NCBI RefSeq assembly: GCF_019320115.1
Contig: NC_089582.1
Location: 120,883,856 to 120,947,855, forward strand
Source of the DNA: Miscanthus floridulus
Taxonomy: Eukaryota; Streptophyta; Magnoliopsida; Poales; Poaceae
Length of the DNA: 64,000 bases
Direction: 5' to 3'
A program made the translations under genes and the position numbers. Below, one piece after another: positions 25,019 through 34,951 of the stretch. The first letter of the stretch is position 1, and each line of letters opens with the position of its first letter. The notes beneath the pieces are model-generated. The model saw only the letters and a program-made list of their open reading frames with translations. It searched no databases and was not told where the DNA came from.

Positions 25019-25444
25019 ATGGCCCGCACGAAGCAGACCGCCCGTAAGTCCACCGGAGGAAGAGCACCTCGACGTCCGTTGGCCTTGAGGGAGCATCGCA
25101 CCACGGACACCTTCTTGAGCGAGTTTGGCATGCCGACTTTGCTTTGGAGAGTGCTCCATGATGTGGGGTACCCAGAGGGTCAAGAGCCGGTGTACTCTTG
25201 GAATGAGAACCAGTTAGCAGATGATGGACTTGCAGTGGTGGAGATCATGGTTCCTGCTCTCGGTAATGCTCCAGATTGGGATGGTTGGCATTTGGAGTTT
25301 GAGGGTCGTACTCCAGCTGAGGGTACAGAGGGAGCAGCCTTCCGTGTCATCAGGGACATTATGAGCAGATTTCCTAGTGAGCTTGCAGCAGCTCTAGCTG
25401 GTACTTTTCCTAGGGATGATCCTCGTGATGCCATTTGGGTTTAG
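25019..25444 (+). CDS. Extra Tekay ORF: histone H3 tail mimic plus unknown domain
   Basis: A 141-residue frame starts with MARTKQTARKSTGGRAPRR. Counting from the alanine after Met, residues 1-13, 15-17, 20, 21 and 26 are identical to histone H3. R2, K4, R8, K9, S10 and R17 are retained, while K14, K18 and K23 are all arginine and K27 is absent. From about residue 27 the histone match ends. No histone-fold helices follow; instead comes an unrecognised segment (FLSEFGMPTLLWRVLHDVGY, then a PDWDGWHLEFEGRTP region and RVIRDIMSRFPSELAAALAG). It lies between the PBS and gag, on the sense strand. It ends at TAG 25442, but the same frame clearly continues to 26,008, so the true product was probably about 330 codons. 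The role is unknown; the tail suggests interaction with H3 writers or readers. Alternative: chance capture of an H3 exon start. Confidence 0.85.
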   Translation: MARTKQTARKSTGGRAPRRPLALREHRTTDTFLSEFGMPTLLWRVLHDVGYPEGQEPVYSWNENQLADDGLAVVEIMVPALGNAPDWDGWHLEFEGRTPAEGTEGAAFRVIRDIMSRFPSELAAALAGTFPRDDPRDAIWV

Positions 25445-26008
25445 CCTCCGGGAAGTGCATTGGTCAGAGGTCCGGCTGAGGGACAGGCTAGCGACAACTA
25501 GGCAATGAGTGCTATGTTCGCCGCCATCAGAGCATATGAGGGTCTCGAGAGTACCTACTGGACTTTGACTGGTTTGCGTAGTGAGGATAAGCTCAAAGGG
25601 AAGAAGCAGAAGAAGAGACAGTCACGTGCAATAGCTAGCTTGCAGGAGCAGTTGGCTGATATGAACTTACAGAGAGATCAAGCGGTTGAGAGAGGTGATA
25701 GAGCTATGCAGCGAGTGCATACGTTGACTCAAGCCAACAACAATGCAGACCGCATGATTGGACAGCTGGTTTAGGAAAGGAATGAAGCCTGGAACGCAAG
25801 AAACCTTCTGCTGCAGAGGGTCGATGAGCTAGAGGAATACAACGACTACTTGCACGAGGAGTTTCACGCGCTCTACAATGGGGTTGGCCCATATGCTCCA
25901 CCAGTCGCCGCTGGCATGGACATCGACGACGACAACCAGGATGAGCCTGCAGCTTCACCGGGAGACGATGGTGACGTCTCCGATCCCGATGATGGCCCCA
26001 AGGAGTAG
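25445..26008 (+). pseudogene. Downstream part of the H3-tail-mimic ORF (coiled coil, acidic tail)
   Basis: It is in the same frame as the H3-like start, broken only by TAG at 25442, 25499 and 25772, each plausibly CAG (Gln) originally. It encodes a linker (PPGSALVRGPAEGQASDN) and a segment SAMFAAIRAYEGLESTYWTL. Then come a strongly basic patch (KLKGKKQKKRQSR), a long coiled coil (from IASLQEQLADMNLQRDQAVE to LLLQRVDELEEYNDYLHEEF) and an acidic end (MDIDDDNQDEP ... DVSDPDDGPKE). Acidic tails are common in histone-binding proteins, which is suggestive but not proof. With three stops this copy gives at most truncated products. Confidence 0.75.
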
Positions 26009-26367
26009 ACTAGTTGCTTTGTGCTAGTATCTAGGTCTTGTCGTGATGACCTTTCTTTTGTTGGCATGTAATCTATCGTATGTTGCTTCGAACATATGAG
26101 ACTTGGCATGTGGTTGGAACTTGATTTTCGAATGCGATATCTGAACGCATAAAAAGTCCAGTGTATGTATGCTGGCAATGTGATTGTATGGACGCGATGT
26201 TTGCCGTTTAAGTAATTCGATTAAGTGCTGTTGTTTTAATTGGAATGCGATTGTTGTGCCTCTGTTTTATTGTATGAATTTATTCTCTCCAGTAAATTCA
26301 GTACGGCATAATTTTTCCTTCACTCGCAATTATTACAGCTTCACTCAATCGTACTTGTTGCTGAAAT
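26009..26367 (+). other. Spacer between extra ORF and gag
   Basis: About 360 bp of AT-rich DNA without a recognisable gene. It might hold a splice acceptor or internal ribosome entry for gag, but nothing specific is seen. Confidence 0.4.
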
Positions 26368-27240
26368 ATGCAGATGACAAACACTCGCCGAACCACGTAT
26401 GAGGCCGCTGAGCCCGGTGCTAACAGTACGGGGACCGGTGGTGGTGGTGGTGGTGGAAACCACGGCAACAACAATGAACCTCCCCATGAACCACATTTGC
26501 CACCTCCTCCCCCGTTTACCCTCGAGATGTTCCTCGCACAGCTGCTCGGGAGTCAGCGCAATGCGGAACAATCTCAGAAGAACATGGAAGATTTTCTACG
26601 CACCATCGCCAACAACGTGCAACGTGGTAACAATCAAGGCGGTGGCATAGGAGTAAACCAATATAGTAGCTTCAAAGATTTCATGGACACCAGGCCACCC
26701 GTATTCAAGGAAGCAACAGAGCCACTCGATGCTGAGGAATGGATCAACACGATGGAAGATAAATTCCGTGTGTTGAGGATGACTGAGGTTCTGAAAACGG
26801 AATATGCCGCACTTCAATTGCAAGGACCGGCGGGAATGTGGTGGAAGCACCATCGCACCACCTTCCCTCCAAATGCTCAGATTTCTTGGAGAGAGTTTGC
26901 TGAGGCCTTCCGCGGAGTCTATATTCCATCCGGGCTGACTGAAATGAAGTTGGGAGAGTTTCTGACATTGAACCAGGGTACCAAAACCGTGACGCAATAC
27001 CTGCATGCCTTCAACAACTTGTGTCGCTATGCTCCCGACATGGTTGACACAGATGCCAAAAGGATAGCCAGTTTTAAGAGGGGTCTCAATCCAAAAATGA
27101 TGAAGCATGTTGGTACCAACAACCGCGTTAGATTCAACGACTTCATCAGCGACTGTCTGAAGCAGGAGAAGAATAACAACGCTAGTACCGCAGCCAAGAC
27201 ACGCAAGAGAGCCTTTGAAGGTGGGCCGTCTCAAGCTTGA
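26368..27240 (+). CDS. gag: Tekay Gag (capsid part), ended by premature TGA
   Basis: A 290-residue frame from ATG 26368, starting MQMTNTRRTTYEAAEP. It has a Gly/Asn-rich and Pro-rich N-terminus, then the Retrotrans_gag core (LQGPAGMWWKHHRTTFPP, FRGVYIPSGLTEMKLGEF, VTQYLHAFNNLCRYAPDM, FKRGLNPKMMKHV). Gag forms the virus-like particle that packages the RNA. The TGA at 27238-27240 interrupts the frame just before the nucleocapsid part, probably from CGA. The frame continues unbroken behind it, so an active relative would make one Gag-Pol frame. Confidence 0.9.
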   Translation: MQMTNTRRTTYEAAEPGANSTGTGGGGGGGNHGNNNEPPHEPHLPPPPPFTLEMFLAQLLGSQRNAEQSQKNMEDFLRTIANNVQRGNNQGGGIGVNQYSSFKDFMDTRPPVFKEATEPLDAEEWINTMEDKFRVLRMTEVLKTEYAALQLQGPAGMWWKHHRTTFPPNAQISWREFAEAFRGVYIPSGLTEMKLGEFLTLNQGTKTVTQYLHAFNNLCRYAPDMVDTDAKRIASFKRGLNPKMMKHVGTNNRVRFNDFISDCLKQEKNNNASTAAKTRKRAFEGGPSQA

Positions 27241-27999
27241 GCACCTATGGGAGGTCGTCCTCCATATCGCCCATCGGCACCTGGTGCTAGATTCAGGCCA
27301 CCTCAGCCAAGAAGTCAGAATTTCCGTGGACCTCAAAAGCCGTACAAGATGGCAGTACAACCCAACAAAGCAGCCGCAACTGCGGTACAAGGCAGTTCCA
27401 AGGGAGCTGTGGGATCTGCCAGGACAGTAAGAGGACCCTGCTATAACTGTGATCAACCCGGTCATTTCTCGAGGTTTTGTCCATACCCGCCCAAGAAGAA
27501 GCAGCAGACTTATAATGCTAGAGTGCATAGTACGACAGTGGATGAAATTCTAGAAGGAGAGCCCGTCACTGCTGGTAAGTTTCCTGTCAACGAAAACCCT
27601 GTAGTTGTTCTATTTGATTCTGGATCATCGTATTCTTTTATGAGTCAAGCATTTGCACAGAAACATGAACAACTATGCACAGAATTGGGTTATGGTTACC
27701 GTATAAGTTCAGCAGGGGCTGATGTTTTGACCAACCGGATGGTTTGAGGGGCAACCCTTGAATTAGGTAGCAGGAAGTTCCGAGTGAACTTGATAGTTAT
27801 GCCTGGGTTAGTCTTGGATGTCATTATAGGGATGAATTGGATGAAGGATTGGGGAGCAGTCATAGATATGGGAAGTCGAGTACTTACCCTTAAGGATCCC
27901 CTGGGTGAGGGTACTTTCCAAGTACCATTGCCTTGAAGAACAGACCTTATAAGTGTTACATGTGCTACGGCAGTCATTCCTATTCATCAGATTCCGGTA
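27241..27999 (+). pseudogene. Tekay nucleocapsid zinc knuckle and protease segment
   Basis: In the same frame as gag. A CCHC zinc knuckle C-Y-N-C-DQPG-H-FSRF-C starts at 27439. The aspartic protease motif V-L-F-D-S-G-S-S has its Asp codon at 27616, and the second conserved protease block (VLDVIIGMNWMKDWGAVID) lies at about 27,810-27,870. TGA stops at 27745-27747 and 27934-27936, both likely from CGA, break it. Confidence 0.9.
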
Positions 28000-30903
28000 G
28001 TGTGTGAATTCCCGGACATATTCCCGGATGAGTTACCTGGTCTTCCGCCAGATAGGGAGATTGAGTTTGGAATTGAGCTAGTCCCCGGAACAGCTTCGAT
28101 TTCAAGGAGACCCTATCGGATGCCTCCAGATGAGTTAGCTGAGCTGAAGAAGCAATTAGAAGATTTGTCAAAAAAGAGGTTTATTTGGCCAAGCAAGTCT
28201 GAATGGGGATGTCCCGCTTTGTTTGTGAAAAAGAAGAAAGAGGGCACGTTGAGAATGTGCGTAGATTATAGGCCACTCAATGCTGTGACCATCAAGAATA
28301 AATATCCCTTGCCACATATTGATGTTCTGTTTGACCAATTATCCAAGGCCAAGGTGTTCTCAAAAATAGATTTGAGATCCGGTTATCATCAGATTAAGAT
28401 TAGGCCACAGGATATACCAAAAACTGCATTCTCCACCAGATACGGGTTGTATGAGTATCTTGTCATGTCTTTTGGCTTGACGAATGCTCCCGCATACTTT
28501 ATATTTTTGATGAATACAGTTTTCATGCCAGAATTGGATAAGTTTGTGGTAGTATTCATCGATGACATTCTGGTGTACTCCGAGAACGAAAAAGATCATG
28601 AAAAGCATATGAGAACTGTCTTGACCAGACTTAGAGATCATCAATTGTATGCTAAGTTTAGCAAATGCGAATTCTGGTTGAAGGAAGTTCCTTTCCTTGG
28701 TCACATTCTGTCAGAGAATGGGGTGTCGGTCGATCCAAGTAAGGTGCGAGAAGTTATGAATTGGAAAGCACCGACCACAGTTCCGGAGATTAGAAGTTTC
28801 CTAGGACTAGCCGGTTATTACCGTCGCTTTATACCAGATTTCTCAAAGATCGCCAAACTGATGACAAGTCTCCTACAGAAGGATCATAAGTTTGTGTGGA
28901 CAGAAGAGTGTGAAGCAGCTTTCCACACTTTGCGGAAACTGTTGACCACTGCTTCGGTTCTAGCACAACCAGATATTGAGAAACCCTTTGATGTGTTTTG
29001 CGACGCATCGAAAACTGGATTAGGCTGTGTACTTATGCAAGAAAGGAGAGTCATAGCTTATGCATCACGTCAATTGAGAAAGCACGAGGTCAACTATCCA
29101 ACACATGATCTTGAACTTGCTGCAGTTGTGCACGCCCTAAAAATTTGGAGACATTACCTACTTGGTAATGTGTGCAATATTTTCACGGATCACAAGAGTC
29201 TTAAGTATATCTTTACTCAACCAGAGCTAAACATGAGACAGCGCAGATGGTTGGAATTGATCAAGGATTACAACTTGAATGTGCAATATCATCCTGGTAA
29301 AGCCAATGTAGTGGCAGATGCTTTGAGCAGAAAGTCACATTACTTGAATGTGCAACCATTACTTGAAGATGGATTCGATCTAATGCATCCTGCTGTGTTA
29401 CATAGTATTCAGATTAGTTGCTCTTTGGAGAGTAAGATAATAGAAGGCCAGAAAACTGACAAGGGGGTATTCCACATCAAAGAGAAAATAAAAGAAGAGC
29501 CATCTCCACACTTTAAAGTGGATGAACAGGGCGTGTTGTGGTTTGACAACCGTCTTGTGGTTCCCAAGGATCGAGAGCTTAGAAGTAAACTCATGGATGA
29601 AGCTCACCTTTCTAAGCTATCTATCCATCCTGGAAGTAGTAAGATGTATCAAGGACTAAGATCCCGCTATTGGTGGACCAAAATGAAGAAAGAAATTACA
29701 GCATATGTTGCTAGATGTGACACATGTTGTCGAGTGAAAGCCATTCACATGAAACCTGCCGGTATGTTGCAACCCTTATCAGTCCCTAGTTGGAAGTGGG
29801 ACGATATCAGTATGGATTTTATCACGGGTTTGCCCACTACTCAAAAAGGACATGATTCGATTTGGGTAATTGTGGATTGTCTTACCAAGACCGCTCATTT
29901 CTTGCCTGTCAAAATAGATTATCGACCACCTCAATATGCCGAGAGATATATCGCAGAAATTGTGAGGTTGCATGGAATACTAAAGACCATAGTGTCTGAT
30001 AGAGGCTCACAGTTCACGGCTCATTTTTGGGAACATTTACACAAAGGCTTAGGAACTAGTTTGATTCGCAGTACCGCTTATCATCCTCAGACAGATGGTC
30101 AGACTGAACGAGTAAATGCTATTTTGGAGGATATGTTGAGAGCCTATGTATTGTCTTCCAAGGGATCATGGGAGTCATGGTTACCGTTAGCTGAATTTTC
30201 TTATAATAATAGTTATCAAGAAAGCATCAAGATGGCCCTATTCGAAGCTTTATATGGCAGAAAATGTAGAACGCCATTAAATTGGGTCGAGCCTGGTGAT
30301 AGACGGTATTATGGCATTGACTTTGTAGAAGAAGCCGAGAAGAAAGTTCATATTATTCAGCAGAATATGAAAGCTGCCCAATCATGTCAGAAAAGCTATG
30401 CAGACAAAAGAAGGAGACCCCTTGTATTTGAAGTTGGTGACTATGTTTATCTGAAAGTCACGCCAATGAAGAAGAAAAGGTTTGGAATCCGAAGAAAGCT
30501 TGCCGCGAGATTCGTAGGACCATACAAGATCTTGGAACGAAGAGGTCCGGTAGCCTACAAGTTAGAGTTACCTGAAACAATGAGTACCGTTTTCCCAGTT
30601 TTCCATGTATCACATCTCAAGAAATGTTTGCGTGTTCCGGAGAAAAGAATAGAACCTCGAGGTATTCAACTCAAATCAGATTTGGTGTATCGTGAGCAAC
30701 CAGTCTGGGTGTTAGACACTAAGGAACGTGCTACTCGGAATAGTGTGGTGAAAACATACAAGGTACAATGGGATCATCATGATGAGGGAGATGCAACTTG
30801 GGAAACAGGAGAGTATCTACAAAAAGCTTATGAAGATTTTTATAACAAATGGTTCGTAACCCAAATCTCGGGACGAGATTTTTATAAGGGGGGAGGGCTG
30901 TAA
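28000..30903 (+). CDS. pol: Tekay Pol: reverse transcriptase, RNase H, integrase, chromodomain
   Basis: A 967-codon open frame, the longest in the window, continuous with gag and protease apart from the upstream TGA codons. [22 protein letters not shown] near 28,250 and catalytic V-F-I-D-D-I at residues about 184-190. RNase [19 protein letters not shown] at about residue 330 and FTDHKSLKY near 394. Integrase: H..H..C..C zinc domain at about 536-580, then the D, D, E core (DFITGLP near 605, SDRGSQF near 665, QTERVN near 700). A GPY/F-like motif ([20 protein letters not shown]) lies near 836. A C-terminal chromodomain (about 895-955) ends [14 protein letters not shown]. The chromodomain places it among chromoviruses. 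Its TAA stop (30901-30903) lies inside the 3' LTR. No stop interrupts this frame. Confidence 0.95.
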   Translation: MCEFPDIFPDELPGLPPDREIEFGIELVPGTASISRRPYRMPPDELAELKKQLEDLSKKRFIWPSKSEWGCPALFVKKKKEGTLRMCVDYRPLNAVTIKNKYPLPHIDVLFDQLSKAKVFSKIDLRSGYHQIKIRPQDIPKTAFSTRYGLYEYLVMSFGLTNAPAYFIFLMNTVFMPELDKFVVVFIDDILVYSENEKDHEKHMRTVLTRLRDHQLYAKFSKCEFWLKEVPFLGHILSENGVSVDPSKVREVMNWKAPTTVPEIRSFLGLAGYYRRFIPDFSKIAKLMTSLLQKDHKFVWTEECEAAFHTLRKLLTTASVLAQPDIEKPFDVFCDASKTGLGCVLMQERRVIAYASRQLRKHEVNYPTHDLELAAVVHALKIWRHYLLGNVCNIFTDHKSLKYIFTQPELNMRQRRWLELIKDYNLNVQYHPGKANVVADALSRKSHYLNVQPLLEDGFDLMHPAVLHSIQISCSLESKIIEGQKTDKGVFHIKEKIKEEPSPHFKVDEQGVLWFDNRLVVPKDRELRSKLMDEAHLSKLSIHPGSSKMYQGLRSRYWWTKMKKEITAYVARCDTCCRVKAIHMKPAGMLQPLSVPSWKWDDISMDFITGLPTTQKGHDSIWVIVDCLTKTAHFLPVKIDYRPPQYAERYIAEIVRLHGILKTIVSDRGSQFTAHFWEHLHKGLGTSLIRSTAYHPQTDGQTERVNAILEDMLRAYVLSSKGSWESWLPLAEFSYNNSYQESIKMALFEALYGRKCRTPLNWVEPGDRRYYGIDFVEEAEKKVHIIQQNMKAAQSCQKSYADKRRRPLVFEVGDYVYLKVTPMKKKRFGIRRKLAARFVGPYKILERRGPVAYKLELPETMSTVFPVFHVSHLKKCLRVPEKRIEPRGIQLKSDLVYREQPVWVLDTKERATRNSVVKTYKVQWDHHDEGDATWETGEYLQKAYEDFYNKWFVTQISGRDFYKGGGL
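30886..30897 (+). other. Polypurine tract
   Basis: The purine run AAGGGGGGAGGG lies one base before the 3' LTR start. It is the plus-strand priming site, and it overlaps the last Pol codons (KGGGL). Confidence 0.85.
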
Positions 30904-33900
30904 CACCCTGGTGTTATTCTTGCCTAATTGCACTTGCATTTCATGTTCATGAGCATCATTCATCCATTCCTGAGCATATATCACTTGAAACATGTGAAAC
31001 ATGATTGTGAAACAAGAGTATCATTTCAAGTATTTTTCATCATTTCAGTACCTTTAGTGCTTGATTATTGTATGACTAATGTGTGGTATAGCTAAATATA
31101 TTGTTAAAAATCTTAGCTATGCTTAGAAAGTCATTAGGAACAATGTTCATGCTGATCATTTTGCCCAATTAAGATTTCAAATCATGGTTTGACTTGTTTT
31201 GACCCTAGGACTTTTTGGTTTGACTATTCAAAAAGTACCACTTAGAATGTTTGCATGTCTAAGCAACCTAAAGCAAAGTTGTAGCAAATTTTATAAGGAA
31301 CAAAAGTTATTTTGTGACCAAGTCATGAAAATGTGCACAACATGCTCAAAATGGTCCCATAAGTCAGAATTTGGGTTGGTTTCAACACTTAGAAATTTTC
31401 TAAGTACAAAACCCCATTTTTTCAGTTTCATGGACACGACTTTGGCATGAATTTACTCTCTATCCTTTGCGAATTAGCTTAGGATTTCTATAGAACAATT
31501 GTAGCCCTATTGTAGATCTACAACTTTGCTTCAAGGAGAAATTGCTAACTCGTCACCGTTTTGGAGTTTGGAAGCAACGAAAACGCGCTGTCAGTCGGTC
31601 TCGGCGGTCTCTGATGGACGGTTCAGGTCGGCCAGCTGGCCGACATCGTCAAGCCGCGGCGGCCAAGTGGTGGCCGTACGCCGTCGCTGCCCCCACCGGT
31701 CAGGCCATCGCCGCCACGAAGACGCCACGCGCCCCGCAGCTGGCTTATTTGTTTCACCCGCGTCCCTTCGCCTCGTCAGTCCACTCCGAGCCGAGCTCAC
31801 GCCTCCGCCATTGCCGCAGGGTGAGTCGCCGCTGCTCAGCTCGCTCGCCTCTGTGTCGTTGCCGCCTCCAGTGAGCCACGAGCCCCGCTTTGCTTAGCCG
31901 CACCTGCTGCGCCAGTTTCTGCGTCAATCGAGCCCCGGTGAGGATCCCTTTTGCTGATTCTGCGAGCTCCGCCATGGCTGACGCCTCACCGGAGTGCATG
32001 CTCGCCGTGGCCAAGCACCACCGGAGCCTGCTCACTCCTTTCTCTCCCTTCCATCTGTTTCCCTGCGTCACCTTATTGCTCACGCCAAGCTCAGAGCGGG
32101 CCGCTAGGGCCAGAGTTGGCCGGCGTACCTCGCGCAGCGCCGCCGCGATCGCCATTGCCGCCGGCGACCTCATTCGTTATGGCTAGGGGGTCCGTTTTGT
32201 ACTTCCATCGGTGCGGGGCAGCGTGCTGTGCACGTTGGTGCCACTCCCTTCGTCGGATTGCTCGCCGTCGTCGAGCGGTGGCCGGTCAACCGGTCTCCCC
32301 TGCCTCCGGTCGGCTGACCAGTGGGGCCGGTTGACCCGCTGGGTCCCGCCTGTCTGTCTCTCTAGCGTGGGTTGTGGGTGGATAACCGGGTGCATCTAGC
32401 AGTTTTGAGCATAAAGTTTAAAAGGGTTTCAAAAATGATTTTTCAGAATTCTATTTAAATGCTTTAGAAAATGGTTGTGTACTCCTTTTAGCTCCAAATT
32501 GGTTGGAACAAATTTTGTTATGCTTCTTGTGACTAGATCTATCTGTTAAAAATACTACATGTCAAGTTTGTGATACTTTTAGGTGTAGCTTTATTTAAAG
32601 TAACTAAATGCTGATTTCTGAGAAAATGTCTAGTAAATAGAATATACCTCAGAAAAATATGATTCCAGTTTTGTTAGTTTCCTTAAGTGATTTACTTTCT
32701 GTGAAAAATATATTCCATGCATGTTTTGTAGAAAAATTGGGAGGTGTAGTTCAAGTGCCTTTAATGGCTGAATTTTGTTATTTTTGCTAGAGAGCAAACT
32801 TTGTATAAAACATGCATGTGATAATTTTTGGACAGTCATTATAGGCTATGAAGAACCTAGGAAAAATATTAATTCTGTTGTTTGACACTTTTCATAGTAC
32901 AAAGTAATTTCATGCGCATTTTTATGCTATAGCTTGTCATTTTTGTGTAGGATAGTTTACTTATCCAAATGCCATGAAATTTTTATGGTAGTCTGTTTAG
33001 GATAGTATTATGCTATTGTAATTTTCTCAGATTTTTATAAGCATCAGAAATATAGATTGCTGTTGTAGCCCTAGTTTAAAAGGAAATAAAATAATTCTCT
33101 TTAATACAAGATTAGTTAATAATAATAGCTTTGGTGTATCTTTGAAGCATTTGATAAGGGTGTTGACTTAAACATATTAGTAGTAGAAGAGAATGCAGTA
33201 GATGACATGTGCTTATATTATAGTTTCGTGGATGATGTTGACTACCTTGCATTAAACATATCCATTGCATTCATCTCCTTCAATGCAACGTTTGCATAAT
33301 CACTTACGCGCATTGCATCATACAGGATCGCAAACCGAGAACCCAGTCGTCATACCCAAGGAGCCAGAGGAGCAGCTCGAGGTGCAGCAGCAGGAAGTGC
33401 CAGAAGCCGACGAGGAGGACGTTGAGGAACTTCCGGAGTGCCCCGATCACCGTCCGAGCTCCTTCGAGAGAGGCAAGCCCCGGAGCATTTTTCTCCCGGT
33501 TTGCAATGATTTAATTAAATACTTTACTTTAAATTAATGCATTACGTTCAGGAGTTGTTTGCAACCGTTGCTGCATTATACCTTGCTTACCTTTGTTATA
33601 CTATATCCTTGATACCCTGGTATCCGCAGTCAAGTCAATGCTTAGCTGGCTTAGATCGGTAGAAGTCAGGTGATTTCCTGTCACCTGCGAGCTATAGGTG
33701 GTTACCTGGATCTGCTTGGATGACTATGAAGTCATGGTATAACTAAGTGTTAAATGAAGTTGAGACCGGACGGAGACTTGCAGAGTTTTGGACTGTAGTG
33801 CTTCCGTCTGTGTCGATTAAGGACCGACCGTTGTTGGGCCTCGAGTCATGTTGAACGCATGCCTTACATTTAGCTGGCCGGATAAAGTACCTTCCGACCG

Positions 33901-34946
33901 CGAAGCTGGGAGATTTTTCGGGCTGAGTAGATTGCCCGCAACGCACTGTACCGGAGCAGGTGTGGTAGGACACGGGGGCAGGATGATAAGACCAAAGTGC
34001 AGTCGGTCGGCCCCCGGGTACATGTGGTTCCTAGCAAACTTGAGATTCCTGGATAGTTGACTCGGTGATCAATATCTCACTTTAGCGGGTGAGTGAGGTT
34101 TGTGTAAGGAATAAATCACCAGCTGGTTAGGAATCGATTCGAATCGCTATCGCTCCTGGATAGTGAGCACTTGACTTGAGTTACTTCATCGTAGTAAATG
34201 TTATGGAACACTTGGATAGTTATAATGAATATGACAGTATGGAAGTTGTTTAATGATCATTGGTTATCATTATCTGCTTAATCACATGTTTACTCTAGTA
34301 TAGGTGCAAATCTAGTTGACAGGTTAATAATAATTAACTTGGCAATAATGCTTTTAGAAAGGTTCTTGAAATGCTAAAAATGCTTCTTTTGCAAATGAGT
34401 CAGCTACCCTACTATAAAGCCCTTCATAATCCTTGGTGTCATTTATTTTCGGTTATGTCGGGTAAGTCTGGCTGAGTACCTTCCCGTACTTAGGGTTTTA
34501 TTCCCACTTGTTGCAGATGGGCAGATGTATTACGGCTACTGTATCAACTGCCTTTATCCTGTGATGGGTGATGCTTAGGACCATGGGCATGGTCATTCCT
34601 TACGTCTCATCTGATGCTTTTGTTGGAGATGATCATTCGCTGGCACTATATTTAAACTCCGCGTGAGTGTGTGTGTGTGGTTTGAACAAATGACTTCCGC
34701 TACTTTAATTCGAACTGGGTTGTAATAACTATGTTGAAACTCTGATGTATTTGAGATTTCGAACTTTTATGTAATGTGTGATGGTGACCGCTAAACTTAT
34801 TACGATCATGGCTGGGACACGAGTTGGTTTGAAATCCTTCGTGATTTCACGGACTACCGGGTTATACGGGCTTAAGTTTGCTCAATTGTCTACTTTGGTG
34901 GATGATTTTCTTATTTAATTTCGTATAATTGGTCGGTTCTGTCACA
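30899..34946 (+). repeat. 3' LTR (4,048 bp)
   Basis: About 98.6% identical to the 5' LTR by eye. It has small length changes only: an extra T in a T run near 31,420, one T fewer near 34,388, and an extra GT in the run near 34,676. It ends TGTCACA and is followed directly by GAAAC. Confidence 0.95.
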
Positions 34947-34951
34947 GAAAC
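34947..34951. repeat. Target site duplication GAAAC (right)
   Basis: It matches 20179-20183. Removing one copy plus the element rejoins the tnp2 reading frame on the minus strand. Confidence 0.95.

Larger units (their letters stand above)
20184..34946 (+). mobile_element. Complete Tekay-type chromovirus (Ty3/gypsy), 14,763 bp
   Basis: It has two LTRs of 4,046 and 4,048 bp with TGTAACACC...TGTCACA ends, a 5-bp target duplication (GAAAC) and a primer-binding site of TGGTATCAGAGC type (initiator tRNA-Met) at 24232. An additional H3-tail-like reading frame follows, then gag, protease, RT, RNase H, integrase and a chromodomain in one frame, and a polypurine tract. Comparing the LTRs by eye gives about 55 substitutions, nearly all transitions, or about 1.4%. 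At the usual grass rate of 1.3e-8 per site per year that is roughly half a million years. It is inserted in the tnp2 coding region of the CACTA element. Six premature stops make it non-autonomous. Confidence 0.97.

Noticed and set aside
25019..25444. A host histone H3 gene
   Set aside because: Only the first 26 or so residues match; the histone-fold helices are absent and the frame sits between PBS and gag of a retrotransposon.
26596..27528. 310-residue minus-strand open frame opposite gag
   Set aside because: It is a shadow of the gag reading frame; it has no recognisable domain and crosses the gag/nucleocapsid border.
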